A DNA stretch of 64,000 bases. Origin: Chitinophagaceae bacterium (GTDB taxonomy: Bacteria > Bacteroidota > Bacteroidia > Chitinophagales > Chitinophagaceae). A program made the position numbers and the translations under genes. Under the pieces are notes generated by a model. That model had not been told where the DNA came from, did no database searches, and saw only the letters and a program-made list of their open reading frames with translations. Below are positions 24,471 through 33,774 of this stretch, in pieces; the first letter of the stretch is position 1, and the number at the start of each line of letters is the position of its first letter. The DNA is taken from contig JADKKH010000005.1 in NCBI GenBank assembly GCA_016720585.1, positions 62,001 through 126,000 of the forward strand, in the 5' to 3' direction.

Positions 24471-25979
24471 ATGAAAATTTTATCTGCCAATGAAATACGT
24501 CTGTGGGATCAATTTACCATTGAACAGGAACCCATCTCCTCCATCGATCTGATGGAAAGAGCAGCGGGTAAATGCGTGGAATGGTTGCTACAACATTACC
24601 CGGAGGCCCATTCCTTTGGAATTTTCTGCGGCAAAGGAAATAATGGTGGTGATGGACTCGCTATCGCAAGAATGCTGATGGAACAGAATTATGAGGTCAC
24701 GGTGTATATATTAGAGTTTGGTCACAAAGGGACTGATGATTTCCAAACCAATCTGGCCCGGCTGCATAAATTTCCACAACCGGATATCCATTTTATACAG
24801 TCAGAACAGCATTTTCCTTCTTTTCGGGAAGGACAAATAATCATTGACGCCTTGTTTGGCTCCGGACTAAACCGGAAATTGGAAGGAGTAACAGCAAACC
24901 TGGTTGAGCATATTAATAAATCCCGGTGTGAAATTATTGCCCTTGATATACCGAGTGGTTTATTTGTTGACCATTCTTCCAAAGGAGCCATAACCATTCT
25001 GGCCAATCATACACTCAGTTTTCAAAGTTATAAACCCGCATTTCTTTTTGCTGAAAATGAAGAAGCGGTTGGAGAAATACATATACTGGATATTGGCTTA
25101 CATCCTGATTTTTGTCAATCGATGCACCCCGCATTTGAATTGGTGGATGATGTCATGATTCATTCTATTTATAAACCCAGAAAAAAATTCGCACACAAGG
25201 GAAATTTTGGTCATGCTCTACTGGTAACAGGCAGTAAGGGAAAAATGGGTGCCGCTGTATTAGCAGCCAAAGCCTGCATGCGAAGCGGTGTGGGTCTTCT
25301 TACGTGCCATATTCCCGGATGCGGTTATGATATTTTGCAATCCACTGTTCCGGAAGCCATGGTAATTTCAGACGTAAATACTTCTTTCAATACAAAGTCA
25401 ACAGAAGATTTAATTAAATTTAAGGCTATAGGTATAGGTCCGGGTATTGGCATCGCAACAGAAACAAAAATGTTGCTGCAGGAAATTTTAGATGCTTACC
25501 GGAATCCGGTTGTACTGGATGCAGATGCCCTGAATCTTTTGTCAGCACAGAAAGATTTATTCAAATTAATTCCTGCCGGTTCTATACTTACCCCGCATCC
25601 AAAAGAATTTGAAAGATTATTCGGCGAAACGAATAATGAATTTGACCTAGTTTTATTGGCTTTGCAGAAAGCCAAAGAACTGAATTGTATAATTGTCTTA
25701 AAAGGCCATCATACGTTTATCGCCACATCTGATGGCAGGGGTTTCTTTAATTCAACCGGAAACCCGGGTATGGCAACTGCCGGCAGTGGTGATGTGCTTA
25801 CAGGAATATTAACCGGACTTCTTGCGCAAGGATACAGTACTGTTGAGACAGCCCTTTTGGGCGTTTATTTACATGGGGTTGCGGGGGATTTTGCGGCCAA
25901 AGAACATTCGTTGGAGTCTATGGTGGCTGGCGATATTATTGATTCCCTGGGAAAGGCTTTTTCTTTCTTAAACACCTGA
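24471..25979 (+). CDS. nnrD: bifunctional NAD(P)HX epimerase / ADP-dependent dehydratase
   Basis: Repairs hydrated NAD(P)H. The N-terminal YjeF-N epimerase domain (about residues 1-210) has FCGKGNNGGDGLAIARML and DALFGSGLNRKLEG. The C-terminal ADP-dependent dehydratase domain has LVTGSKGKMGAAVLAAKA, GPGIG, the LDADALNLL strand and TAGSGDVLTGILTG. With the ATG at 24471 it is 502 residues, normal for the fusion. A frame extension of three codons exists, but the GGGGAG just before the ATG looks like a ribosome-binding site. Confidence 0.93.
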   Translation: MKILSANEIRLWDQFTIEQEPISSIDLMERAAGKCVEWLLQHYPEAHSFGIFCGKGNNGGDGLAIARMLMEQNYEVTVYILEFGHKGTDDFQTNLARLHKFPQPDIHFIQSEQHFPSFREGQIIIDALFGSGLNRKLEGVTANLVEHINKSRCEIIALDIPSGLFVDHSSKGAITILANHTLSFQSYKPAFLFAENEEAVGEIHILDIGLHPDFCQSMHPAFELVDDVMIHSIYKPRKKFAHKGNFGHALLVTGSKGKMGAAVLAAKACMRSGVGLLTCHIPGCGYDILQSTVPEAMVISDVNTSFNTKSTEDLIKFKAIGIGPGIGIATETKMLLQEILDAYRNPVVLDADALNLLSAQKDLFKLIPAGSILTPHPKEFERLFGETNNEFDLVLLALQKAKELNCIIVLKGHHTFIATSDGRGFFNSTGNPGMATAGSGDVLTGILTGLLAQGYSTVETALLGVYLHGVAGDFAAKEHSLESMVAGDIIDSLGKAFSFLNT

Positions 25980-25997
25980 TTTTAACCCCTTACCCGG

Positions 25998-26029
25998 TTT
26001 GGGTCATTCCCCTCCTTCCCCTATCTTTG
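25998..26029 (+). promoter_or_regulatory. hppA promoter with -33 and -7 boxes
   Basis: TTTG at 25998-26001 and TATCTTTG at 26022-26029 are separated by 20 bp, a complete Bacteroidota-type promoter, with a 54-nt leader to the hppA ATG. Confidence 0.7.
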
Positions 26030-26083
26030 CCGCCCGGCTAAAATGCCGTTTTTCTAATAAATTTTGATCTAGAATCAACTCTT

Positions 26084-28324
26084 ATGGACAAATTGATTTA
26101 TCTCGTTCCTGTGATGGGCCTAATTGGTCTTATTTACACTTTTATTAAGTTCAACTGGGTTTCAAAACAGGATGCCGGCACAGACCGTATGAAAGAAATC
26201 AGCCAGTACATTGCTGAAGGCGCTATGGCTTTTTTGAAAGCAGAGTGGAAAATACTGGGCTATTTCGTTGCTATTGTGGGCATTTTGCTGGCAGTAATGG
26301 CAACGGCCAATCCACATTCCCACTGGTCTATTGCTATTGCTTTTGTGGCTGGAGCTGTACTAAGTGCTACAGCCGGATTTATAGGAATGAAGGCGGCAAC
26401 AAAAGCGAATGTTCGTACAGCACAAGCTGCCCGTACCAGTTTAAGTAAAGCATTAAATGTTTCCTTTACCGGCGGTGCTGTAATGGGCGTAGGTGTAGCT
26501 GGCCTTGCTGTAATGGGCCTTGGTGGATTATACATTATATTAAAACAGATTTTTGCTCCGGATGCTGCAATCAATTCCGAAGAAATGTTCAGGACGATTG
26601 AAGTGCTGACGGGCTTTTCGCTGGGTGCCGAATCCATTGCACTTTTTGCAAGAGTGGGTGGTGGTATCTATACCAAAGCGGCTGACGTTGGTGCTGATTT
26701 AGTGGGTAAAGTAGAAGCGGGTATTCCAGAAGATGATCCCAGAAACCCGGCCACTATTGCTGATAATGTGGGTGATAATGTAGGTGACGTTGCGGGCATG
26801 GGAGCTGATTTATTTGGTTCTTATGTAGCTACGGTTCTCGCAACAATAGTATTAGGCCAGCAAACAAGTGTGATAAGTGCTGATGATACGCTACATGGAT
26901 TTGCTCCTGTTGTACTTCCAATGCTAATTGCAGGAATTGGTATTTTATTTTCAATCGTTGGTACTTTGTTTGTTCGTATCAGTGATACAGCCGGTATCAA
27001 TACCAATACCGTACAGAGGGCTTTGAACATGGGTAACTGGGGTTCGATGGTTCTTACAGCCATTGCTGCAGCCGGTTTGGTCTATTGGTTAATGCCGGAG
27101 GCCATGGAACTGAGAGGTGTCATATTTACCAAATGGGGCGTATTGGGCGCTATTGCGGTAGGACTTACCGTTGGTGCTTTAATGAGTATTATCACGGAAT
27201 ATTATACCGCGATGGGCAAACGTCCCGTTAACTCTATCATTCGTCAATCTTCAACTGGTCATGCCACGAATGTAATTGGTGGCCTGGCAATCGGTATGGA
27301 ATCAACCTTTTTACCCATATTAGTATTAGCGGGTGGTATCTGGGGTTCTTATGAGTGTGCCGGTTTATACGGAGTGGCAATTGCTGCAGCAGGTATGATG
27401 GCAACAACGGCTATGCAATTGGCTATTGATGCCTTTGGCCCTATTGCGGATAATGCAGGTGGTATTGCAGAAATGAGTGAGTTGCCGAAAGAGGTCAGGG
27501 AAAAAACAGATGTACTGGATGCCGTAGGTAACACGACTGCTGCGTCAGGTAAAGGTTTTGCAATTGCTTCTGCTGCATTGACAGCACTGGCCTTGTTTGC
27601 TGCCTTTGTGGGTGTGGCCGGCATCACAGGTATTGATATTTATAAAGCCAATGTATTGGCCTGTCTGTTTGTAGGCGGTATGATCCCTTTCATTTTCTCT
27701 TCGCTCGCCATCCGCGCTGTAGGTGAAGCTGCGATGGCGATGGTGGAGGAAGTGCGTCGCCAGTTTAAAACTATCCCGGGAATAATGGAAGGAACCGGGA
27801 AACCTGAATATGATAAATGTGTGGCCATCTCAACAAAGGCTTCCCTTAAAAAAATGATGTTACCCGGTGCTATCGCTATAATCTCTCCGTTGATTATTGG
27901 TTTTACTCCGGGTCTGGGTGCAGAAGCATTAGGTGGTTTTCTTGCCGGTGCAACCGTTTGCGGAGTGCTTTTGGGAATGTTCCAGAACAATGCCGGTGGT
28001 GCCTGGGATAATGCAAAAAAATCTTTTGAGAAAGGCGTAGAAATAAACGGTGAGATGTTTTATAAAAAATCAGAACCGCATAAAGCATCGGTAACAGGTG
28101 ATACGGTGGGTGATCCTTTTAAAGATACTTCGGGTCCTTCTATGAACATCCTTATTAAACTGATGTCAATCGTTTCGTTGGTGATTGCCCCTTCCCTGGC
28201 TCAGATCGCTGCAAAGAAAATACCCCCACCTTTGCCCCCTTCTGCTGCACCAACCGGGAAAATAATTAAAGCCACTGAACCTATTGCGGCCATTAATAAA
28301 AACAATACGGTTTCGTATCAATAG
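26084..28324 (+). CDS. hppA: membrane-bound (probably Na+-translocating) pyrophosphatase
   Basis: Couples PPi hydrolysis to ion pumping across the inner membrane. The 746-residue protein has about 16 hydrophobic helices. The active-site loop DVGADLVGKVEAGIPEDDPRN (in two parts) is followed by NPATIADNVGDNVGDVAGM. The sequence GNTTAASGKGFAIAS has Ala, not Lys, at the position that separates K+-dependent from K+-independent enzymes, so it should be K+-stimulated; Na+ pumping is the usual property of that class in Bacteroidota. The last about 40 residues form a Pro/Lys-rich tail. Confidence 0.95.
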   Translation: MDKLIYLVPVMGLIGLIYTFIKFNWVSKQDAGTDRMKEISQYIAEGAMAFLKAEWKILGYFVAIVGILLAVMATANPHSHWSIAIAFVAGAVLSATAGFIGMKAATKANVRTAQAARTSLSKALNVSFTGGAVMGVGVAGLAVMGLGGLYIILKQIFAPDAAINSEEMFRTIEVLTGFSLGAESIALFARVGGGIYTKAADVGADLVGKVEAGIPEDDPRNPATIADNVGDNVGDVAGMGADLFGSYVATVLATIVLGQQTSVISADDTLHGFAPVVLPMLIAGIGILFSIVGTLFVRISDTAGINTNTVQRALNMGNWGSMVLTAIAAAGLVYWLMPEAMELRGVIFTKWGVLGAIAVGLTVGALMSIITEYYTAMGKRPVNSIIRQSSTGHATNVIGGLAIGMESTFLPILVLAGGIWGSYECAGLYGVAIAAAGMMATTAMQLAIDAFGPIADNAGGIAEMSELPKEVREKTDVLDAVGNTTAASGKGFAIASAALTALALFAAFVGVAGITGIDIYKANVLACLFVGGMIPFIFSSLAIRAVGEAAMAMVEEVRRQFKTIPGIMEGTGKPEYDKCVAISTKASLKKMMLPGAIAIISPLIIGFTPGLGAEALGGFLAGATVCGVLLGMFQNNAGGAWDNAKKSFEKGVEINGEMFYKKSEPHKASVTGDTVGDPFKDTSGPSMNILIKLMSIVSLVIAPSLAQIAAKKIPPPLPPSAAPTGKIIKATEPIAAINKNNTVSYQ

Positions 28325-28380
28325 TAAATAAGCAGTTGCTTTTTACTACTATATAAAAGCTTAATCAGAACCATTACATT

Positions 28381-28415
28381 AAGTCCTGCTGTTTCTACAG
28401 TGGGACTTATTTTTT
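28381..28415 (+). terminator. terminator after hppA
   Basis: AAGTCC-TG-CTGT pairs with ACAG-TG-GGACTT around TTCT (12 bp including two wobble pairs), followed by A and six T. Confidence 0.8.
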
Positions 28416-28522
28416 GATCCTGCATGACGGCTCTCCTGATTTCATTATTAACTTTTTCTTCCCGGTACTTTAACCGGATTATTAGGAGCATCTACTTACT
28501 GCTTTCTTTCACATATGCCCAT

Positions 28523-28553
28523 AAAAAAACCGGGAACTAGTCCCGGTTTTTTT
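28523..28553 (-). terminator. bidirectional terminator downstream of the porin-like gene
   Basis: ACCGGGA / TCCCGGT with loop ACTAG, flanked by A7 and T7, is symmetrical and can act for both strands. It lies 17 bp after the stop of the minus-strand barrel gene. Confidence 0.8.
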
Positions 28554-28569
28554 ATTAAATAAGCTAAAC

Positions 28570-29175
28570 TTATTTTTTTTCTTTTGAACTTTTTCCAAAC
28601 ATATAAAAAACACCAATCTGGAAACCACGATTCTTAATGTCACCACCCGGATTATCACTAATGTTGCTAATGCCAACAATGTAACGGCCATTAAAGCCAA
28701 ATCCACCCGGCAATTTATAACCAATTCCAGCAGCAACTCCGAAATCAATTCCTTTTATTTCATCTTTGATATCTTCATCAAAGTTTATACCGCCGATCTT
28801 GCCGTCCGCTTTGGCACTCATTAAAAATCCGATCTGCGGGCCTAATTCGCCATAAAATCCTCCATCGCTGGTAAATTGCAGCATAATGGGAACATTTAAA
28901 TAATTTAAGTTGTAATTGATGCGATCATCCACATCTTCAATTTTTGCTCCCTGGATAGAATAAAGTAATTCAGGCTGAATGGAGAAATGCTCGCTAACCG
29001 GAATATTAGCCAGGAAACCGAAATTAAAGCCGATCTTGTTTTTAACGTCAGTATCCTTAGTATCATCTCCGCCTAAAGTAAAGAAATTACCGCCTAGTTT
29101 TGCACCGAACCGGGCCTGGCCATTTGAAATAAAAGCGGTTGTTACAAGAACAATCGCAATAATTAATTTTTTCAT
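28570..29175 (-). CDS. outer-membrane beta-barrel (porin family) protein
   Basis: A 201-residue protein with signal peptide (KKLIIAIVLVTTAFISNGQA) and an eight-strand-like pattern with aromatic strand ends: FGAKLGGNFF, IGFNFGFLANIPV, FSIQPELLYSIQGAK, LNVPIMLQF, FYGELGPQIGF, GIGYKLPGGFGFNGRY and FQIGVFYMFG. This is the small OmpA-like/PorT-type barrel common in Bacteroidota. The start at 29175 is chosen over an upstream in-frame ATG at 29232, which lies before the promoter. The ligand is unknown. Confidence 0.85.
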   Translation of the reverse strand: MKKLIIAIVLVTTAFISNGQARFGAKLGGNFFTLGGDDTKDTDVKNKIGFNFGFLANIPVSEHFSIQPELLYSIQGAKIEDVDDRINYNLNYLNVPIMLQFTSDGGFYGELGPQIGFLMSAKADGKIGGINFDEDIKDEIKGIDFGVAAGIGYKLPGGFGFNGRYIVGISNISDNPGGDIKNRGFQIGVFYMFGKSSKEKK

Positions 29176-29201
29176 ATTTAAAGATTTAGTTAATAATTGT
29201 G

Positions 29202-29209
29202 CAAATGTA
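29202..29209 (-). promoter_or_regulatory. -7 box TACATTTG for the porin-like gene
   Basis: Exact match to TAnnTTTG, 26 nt before the ATG at 29175. The rest of the 388-bp divergent gap up to 29563 is AT-rich and shows no gene. Confidence 0.6.
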
Positions 29210-29563
29210 TTAGGTTTATTTGAAAATAGCAATGATTTATTTTTTAGCCATAAATTGCTTTTAAAAAAACGGGTTTAAAAATCTAACTGCAATACTTACC
29301 CGGAATTGAAATTTATTGACATCTTTCCTGTTATTTGTGCGTTTTATAAACATATATTTTGCCTTTTTTGCTTATTGTCAAATTATTAATTAGTTTAATA
29401 AAAAATCTGAATTCTTAATTGACCCCTTACAACTATTTGATTCTAAGAAAAATCGTTAATAAGTAAAATTAAATAATGTGCCTACAGTAATAATCCCATG
29501 TTACACTTTTAGATCTATTAAGAAAGATTCCGGAACCCGGCCGTTATCTTCAAAATTATTATT

Positions 29564-31507
29564 ATGAAATTTTTTTTCGCATTTTTATTACTTACTGGAT
29601 TAAAAGCTTTTGCTCAATTGCCGGCTGATGATTGTAAAAACGTTCAGGATATTGCCCAGATGGAACGTCTTGGTCATGAAAGAATTGCCAACAGGGGAAA
29701 TGCAACACTCGCTTCCAATAATTTTGATGTAAAATATTACCGGTGCGCATGGGAGGTTAATCCCGCTGTAAATTATATTTCGGGAAAAGTGACGGTGTAT
29801 TACACGATCACTTCTTCCACAAGTTCCATTTCTTTTGACCTTATGAATGGATTGAATGTAGACAGCGTAAAGCAACGCAACGCTATTCTTACTAAACAAC
29901 ATGTGGCGAATGTCATACAGGTTAATTTCCCCTCCACGGTAAACACAGGCACATCGGATTCAGTAAGTATCTTTTACCAGGGCGTACCCCCCAATACAGG
30001 TTTTGGTTCTTTTGTCCAGACAACACATGCCGGTACGCCTGTGATATGGACATTGAGCGAACCTTATGGCAGCCGTGACTGGTGGCCCTGTAAGAACGGT
30101 TTGGATGATAAAGCGGATTCTATTGATGTATTTGTAACAACACCTGCAATATATAAAGCAGCATCAAATGGTTTATTGCAAAGCGAAATATTAATTAATG
30201 GTGGAACTAAAAAAATAGCTCACTGGAAGCACCGCTATCCGATTGCATCGTACCTGATTTGTTTTGCGGTTACTAATTATACGGTCTTTAATAATTCCGT
30301 TCAACTGGGTGCTGTTAGTCTTCCTATGCAAACCTATTGTTACCCGGAGAGTTTAGCGGCTTTCCAGGCCAATACGCCACTTGTTCTGAATGCCCTGCTG
30401 CTTTTCCATAATTTATTTGGCGAATATCCTTTTATAAAAGAAAAATATGGTCATGTTCAATTTAGCTGGGGCGGTGGTATGGAACACCAGACAGCAACAT
30501 TTTTAGTGAATGCAGGTGAAGGATTAATGGCACATGAACTGGCACATCAGTGGTTTGGAGACAAGATCACCTGCGCAAGCTGGGAAGACATCTGGCTGAA
30601 TGAGGGCTTTGCTACCCATCTGACGAGTATTTACCTGGAAGCAAAATATCCCGCAAATACATTAACAAACCGGAAGAATGAAATTGCCACTATTACTTCG
30701 CAACCCGGCGGTTCAGTTAAAGTCAATGATACAACTAACGTAGGAAGAATATTTGACGGACGCCTGAGCTACACCAAAGGATCACACCTTTTATATATGC
30801 TTCGATGGATATTAGGTGATTCTGTATTCTTTCAGGCCATCCGGCAATATGTGAAAGATCCCAAGATGAGCTATGGGTTTGCAAATACAAACGATTTAAA
30901 AAAAAACCTGGAACTGGTCAGTGGTAAAGATCTTACTAAGTTTTTCAAAGACTGGTTTGAGGGCCAGGGATATCCTTCCTATACAGTTGAATGGACACCC
31001 CTTGGCAACAGTTTTGTAAAAATTAAAATGAATCAAAGCACGTCACATCCGTCTGTAAACTTTTTTGAATTACCCGTAGCCTTAAATTTTAAAAATGCCA
31101 CACAACAAAAAACCATTGTAATCGATAACGGGAAGAATGGTGAAGTATTTTTCCGCCATATTGGATTTATTCCGGATACTGTTTTAATTGATCCGGAATA
31201 CTGGCTTATTACCCGGAACAATACCTCCCGAAAAGTACCGGATGCTGTGAACGGGCAGAACCTGGTACAGGTTTTTCCAAATCCCATCCAAAACCAGTTT
31301 TACGTTTACCTGCGCAATTTTTCTTCTTCTAACGCCCGGATCATTTTATATAATGCTATCGGCCAAAAAATTTATTCCGGAAAAATTTCCATTTCAAACG
31401 GATCAGGATTTACGGATATTTCATCCCAGCATTTGCCCCGTGGAGCATATATAATCAATGTGGTAACAGATAATGGAGTACATGTTGTAAAAAAATTGTT
31501 GAAATAA
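29564..31507 (+). CDS. M1-family metallopeptidase with T9SS type A sorting domain
   Basis: A 647-residue secreted zinc aminopeptidase-like protein. Signal peptide to about residue 17. The zinc site is HELAH at His324-His328 with Glu347 in WLNEGFATH; the usual substrate motif GAMEN is replaced by GGMEHQ. The C-terminal about 85 residues (VFPNPIQNQFYVYLRN ... GAYIINVVTDNGVHVVKKLLK in parts) are a Por-type A sorting domain, so the enzyme is exported by T9SS and probably anchored to the cell surface. It is about 250 residues shorter than PepN and lacks its long C-terminal domain. Upstream 29400-29563 is AT-rich without a clear -7 box. Confidence 0.92.
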   Translation: MKFFFAFLLLTGLKAFAQLPADDCKNVQDIAQMERLGHERIANRGNATLASNNFDVKYYRCAWEVNPAVNYISGKVTVYYTITSSTSSISFDLMNGLNVDSVKQRNAILTKQHVANVIQVNFPSTVNTGTSDSVSIFYQGVPPNTGFGSFVQTTHAGTPVIWTLSEPYGSRDWWPCKNGLDDKADSIDVFVTTPAIYKAASNGLLQSEILINGGTKKIAHWKHRYPIASYLICFAVTNYTVFNNSVQLGAVSLPMQTYCYPESLAAFQANTPLVLNALLLFHNLFGEYPFIKEKYGHVQFSWGGGMEHQTATFLVNAGEGLMAHELAHQWFGDKITCASWEDIWLNEGFATHLTSIYLEAKYPANTLTNRKNEIATITSQPGGSVKVNDTTNVGRIFDGRLSYTKGSHLLYMLRWILGDSVFFQAIRQYVKDPKMSYGFANTNDLKKNLELVSGKDLTKFFKDWFEGQGYPSYTVEWTPLGNSFVKIKMNQSTSHPSVNFFELPVALNFKNATQQKTIVIDNGKNGEVFFRHIGFIPDTVLIDPEYWLITRNNTSRKVPDAVNGQNLVQVFPNPIQNQFYVYLRNFSSSNARIILYNAIGQKIYSGKISISNGSGFTDISSQHLPRGAYIINVVTDNGVHVVKKLLK

Positions 31508-31641
31508 AAAGGTCTGCCATTTGCCCGTTTACCCCCTGGAAAAGACCGGGCAAAATATACCCTTTGTAACTTTTTGCAACCTACCCCGTCAAATGTTAAA
31601 AGCTGTTAAAAAATAAGAAAATTATTCGCCATTTTTTGGTC

Positions 31642-31677
31642 ATACGAAAATAGTCGTATATTCGTCGCATAAATTTG
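31642..31677 (+). promoter_or_regulatory. dyad operator and -7 box upstream of blaI
   Basis: ATACGA-AAATAG-TCGTAT (31642-31659) is a perfect 6-bp dyad, and TAAATTTG (31670-31677) follows, 6 nt before the ATG at 31684. Placement fits autorepression by the BlaI-type regulator. Confidence 0.55.
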
Positions 31678-31683
31678 CAAACC

Positions 31684-32070
31684 ATGGCCTCTCCTAAAAT
31701 GATTAAACCCACCGAAAGCGAATTGGAAATACTTCAGATCCTTTGGACAAAGGGGCTTGCCACCGTACGGGAAGTGCATGAAGAACTTGGACAGACAAAA
31801 GATGTCGGTTACATGACCACTCTTAAACTTATGCAGATCATGAATGAAAAAGGGATTGTGAAAAGAGACGATTCCATGAGAACCCATATTTACCAGGCTG
31901 CCGTAAATAAAGAAAAAACACAAAAGCATTTACTGAGCAAAATAATTGACAATTTGTTTGGCGGATCCCCCACCCAATTGGTTATACAGGCACTGGGAGA
32001 TGAAAGCCATAAAGCAAGCCGTGAGGAACTGGAAAAAATTCAGACTTTACTCGACAGTCTTAAAAAGTAA
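31684..32070 (+). CDS. blaI: BlaI/MecI/CopY-family transcriptional regulator
   Basis: A 128-residue winged-helix repressor: PTESELEILQILWTKG, the recognition helix region DVGYMTTLKLMQIMNEKG, then RDDSMRTHIYQAAV and a dimerisation tail ending LLDSLKK. The family binds dyads upstream of its own operon and is released by cleavage by a partner M56 protease. An in-frame TTG 9 nt upstream lies inside the -7 box, so ATG 31684 is preferred. The M56 gene starts 2 nt after the stop. Confidence 0.92.
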   Translation: MASPKMIKPTESELEILQILWTKGLATVREVHEELGQTKDVGYMTTLKLMQIMNEKGIVKRDDSMRTHIYQAAVNKEKTQKHLLSKIIDNLFGGSPTQLVIQALGDESHKASREELEKIQTLLDSLKK

Positions 32071-32072
32071 AC

Positions 32073-33752
32073 ATGACCGGCCAGGCCAACTTTCTGCAAT
32101 CTCTGGGATGGGCTGTTCTCAACAGCTTATGGCAACTGGCGTTGTTGTGGGTTTTTTATCAGGTTATCACCGGTATTTTCAACAAAGCAAAATCTTCTAT
32201 TAAAAGTTCCCTGGCATCTTCCTTATTACTGGGCGGATTTGTCTGGTTTATTTATACTTTCTTTTCCGCCTTTAACAGTCAGGGCACTAATGAAATTCTT
32301 TCTGCTGCTTTTGTAAATGCAACAGGGAACCAGCAACTCAATGAGTGGATGCAACAAACATTACCTGTTGCTTCGGTTCTTTATCTTGTCTTATTAGTAT
32401 TGCCTTTGTTGCATTTTATCCGCAATTACCGGTATGTACAGGTTATACGTAAATATGGACTAACCCGGATGCATGCGGAATGGCGCATGTTTGTAAGTAA
32501 AGTAGCCTTGCACATGGGCCTTAAGAAAAAGGTCCGGATATGGGTTTCTGAGTTTGTCTCCTCTCCCGTTACCATGGGCTTCCTGAAACCGGTAATTTTA
32601 GTACCCCTGGCGGCGATCAATCACTTAACCCCACAGCAATTAGAAGCCGTATTGCTGCATGAACTGTCACATATTAAACGACTGGATTACCTGGTTAATC
32701 TTTTCATCAATTTCATACAGGCTATTCTTTATTTCAATCCTTTTGTTAAAGCATTCGTGAAAATAGTAGAAAGAGAAAGAGAAAAAAGTTGTGATGAAAT
32801 GGTGTTGCAGTATCAGTACGATTCCTATGAATATGCAACGGCACTGGTATCACTGGAAAAAGTAAACCGGGAAAACAAACCGCTGGCCATTGCGGCCGCC
32901 GGAATAAAAAATGATCTGCTGCATCGTATAGAACTCATTCTGGGTGTACAAAAAAAGCCTGTTATCACATTTAATAAACTGGCGGGACTGATGGCAGGGT
33001 TGCTTTGTGTCATTTCAATAAATGCATTATTGCTTTTTAGCAAACCAGCGCATGGGTATCGCGCCTTTTCATTTTCCGCAATTACCTTACCAGCTCATTT
33101 AATGCCGGATAATGCTGTTTTTACAGGAGAAATAGCCAAAGTCTCAGAACAACCATTAACCCTGATCAATCCTCCGGAACAAAACAAGCTTGCTGATCTT
33201 CCAACGAATGCATCCTTTACCGAATATATTTCCCGGGTCGTAAGCCCTGCTCTTGTTACTGCAAGCATGGAACTGGTTAACAATCCTGAATTAAAAAAAT
33301 ACCAGGAAGAACAGGTTGAAAAAACCATGGAAGCTTCCAAAAAGATCCTGGAAAGCGTTCAGTGGAAAGTCGTGGAAAAAAGTATTGCCGATGTGTTCAA
33401 CCAGGAGGAGAAAGATGAACTAAAAGTCTCGTATGAGAGAGAGATGGAGAAGTTTGACTGGAATAAATGGGAGAACAACCTGAAACAAGCCTACGACAAA
33501 ATTGACTGGGAAAAAATAAATGCTCAAATGGCAGCCGCTGTGAACCAGGTCCGGTTCGACAGTATACAACTGGTATATAATAAAGCAATCCGTAAACTGG
33601 ATGGTGCCCGCAAAGAACTTTCCTTAAACGAAATGAAAGGCTTCCCGGATAGCGGTATCACCTTAAAAGAAATTGAACAGAAAAAAGCAGAAGTACTACG
33701 TGCCTTGAATGAACTGAAAACTGTTCGTAATAAAAAGATTGTTCACTTGTAA
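32073..33752 (+). CDS. M56-family (BlaR1-like) membrane metallopeptidase
   Basis: A 559-residue protein with four membrane helices in the first about 310 residues. The zinc motif is HELSH at His196-His200, in the sequence ending LSHIKRLDYLVN, with CDEMVLQYQYDSYEYA downstream. In place of the penicillin-binding sensor of BlaR1, the outside part (about residues 330-559) is a charged helical region (EEQVEKTMEASKKILES ... EIEQKKAEVLRALNELK) with coiled-coil character. So it pairs with the BlaI-type repressor but must sense something other than beta-lactam. The ligand is unknown. Confidence 0.9.
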   Translation: MTGQANFLQSLGWAVLNSLWQLALLWVFYQVITGIFNKAKSSIKSSLASSLLLGGFVWFIYTFFSAFNSQGTNEILSAAFVNATGNQQLNEWMQQTLPVASVLYLVLLVLPLLHFIRNYRYVQVIRKYGLTRMHAEWRMFVSKVALHMGLKKKVRIWVSEFVSSPVTMGFLKPVILVPLAAINHLTPQQLEAVLLHELSHIKRLDYLVNLFINFIQAILYFNPFVKAFVKIVEREREKSCDEMVLQYQYDSYEYATALVSLEKVNRENKPLAIAAAGIKNDLLHRIELILGVQKKPVITFNKLAGLMAGLLCVISINALLLFSKPAHGYRAFSFSAITLPAHLMPDNAVFTGEIAKVSEQPLTLINPPEQNKLADLPTNASFTEYISRVVSPALVTASMELVNNPELKKYQEEQVEKTMEASKKILESVQWKVVEKSIADVFNQEEKDELKVSYEREMEKFDWNKWENNLKQAYDKIDWEKINAQMAAAVNQVRFDSIQLVYNKAIRKLDGARKELSLNEMKGFPDSGITLKEIEQKKAEVLRALNELKTVRNKKIVHL

Positions 33753-33774
33753 ATTTCCCGGAATCTTCCCCAAA

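Noticed and set aside
28509..28748. Small hydrophobic frame inside the porin-like gene
   Set aside because: Shadow of the barrel gene crossing its terminator.
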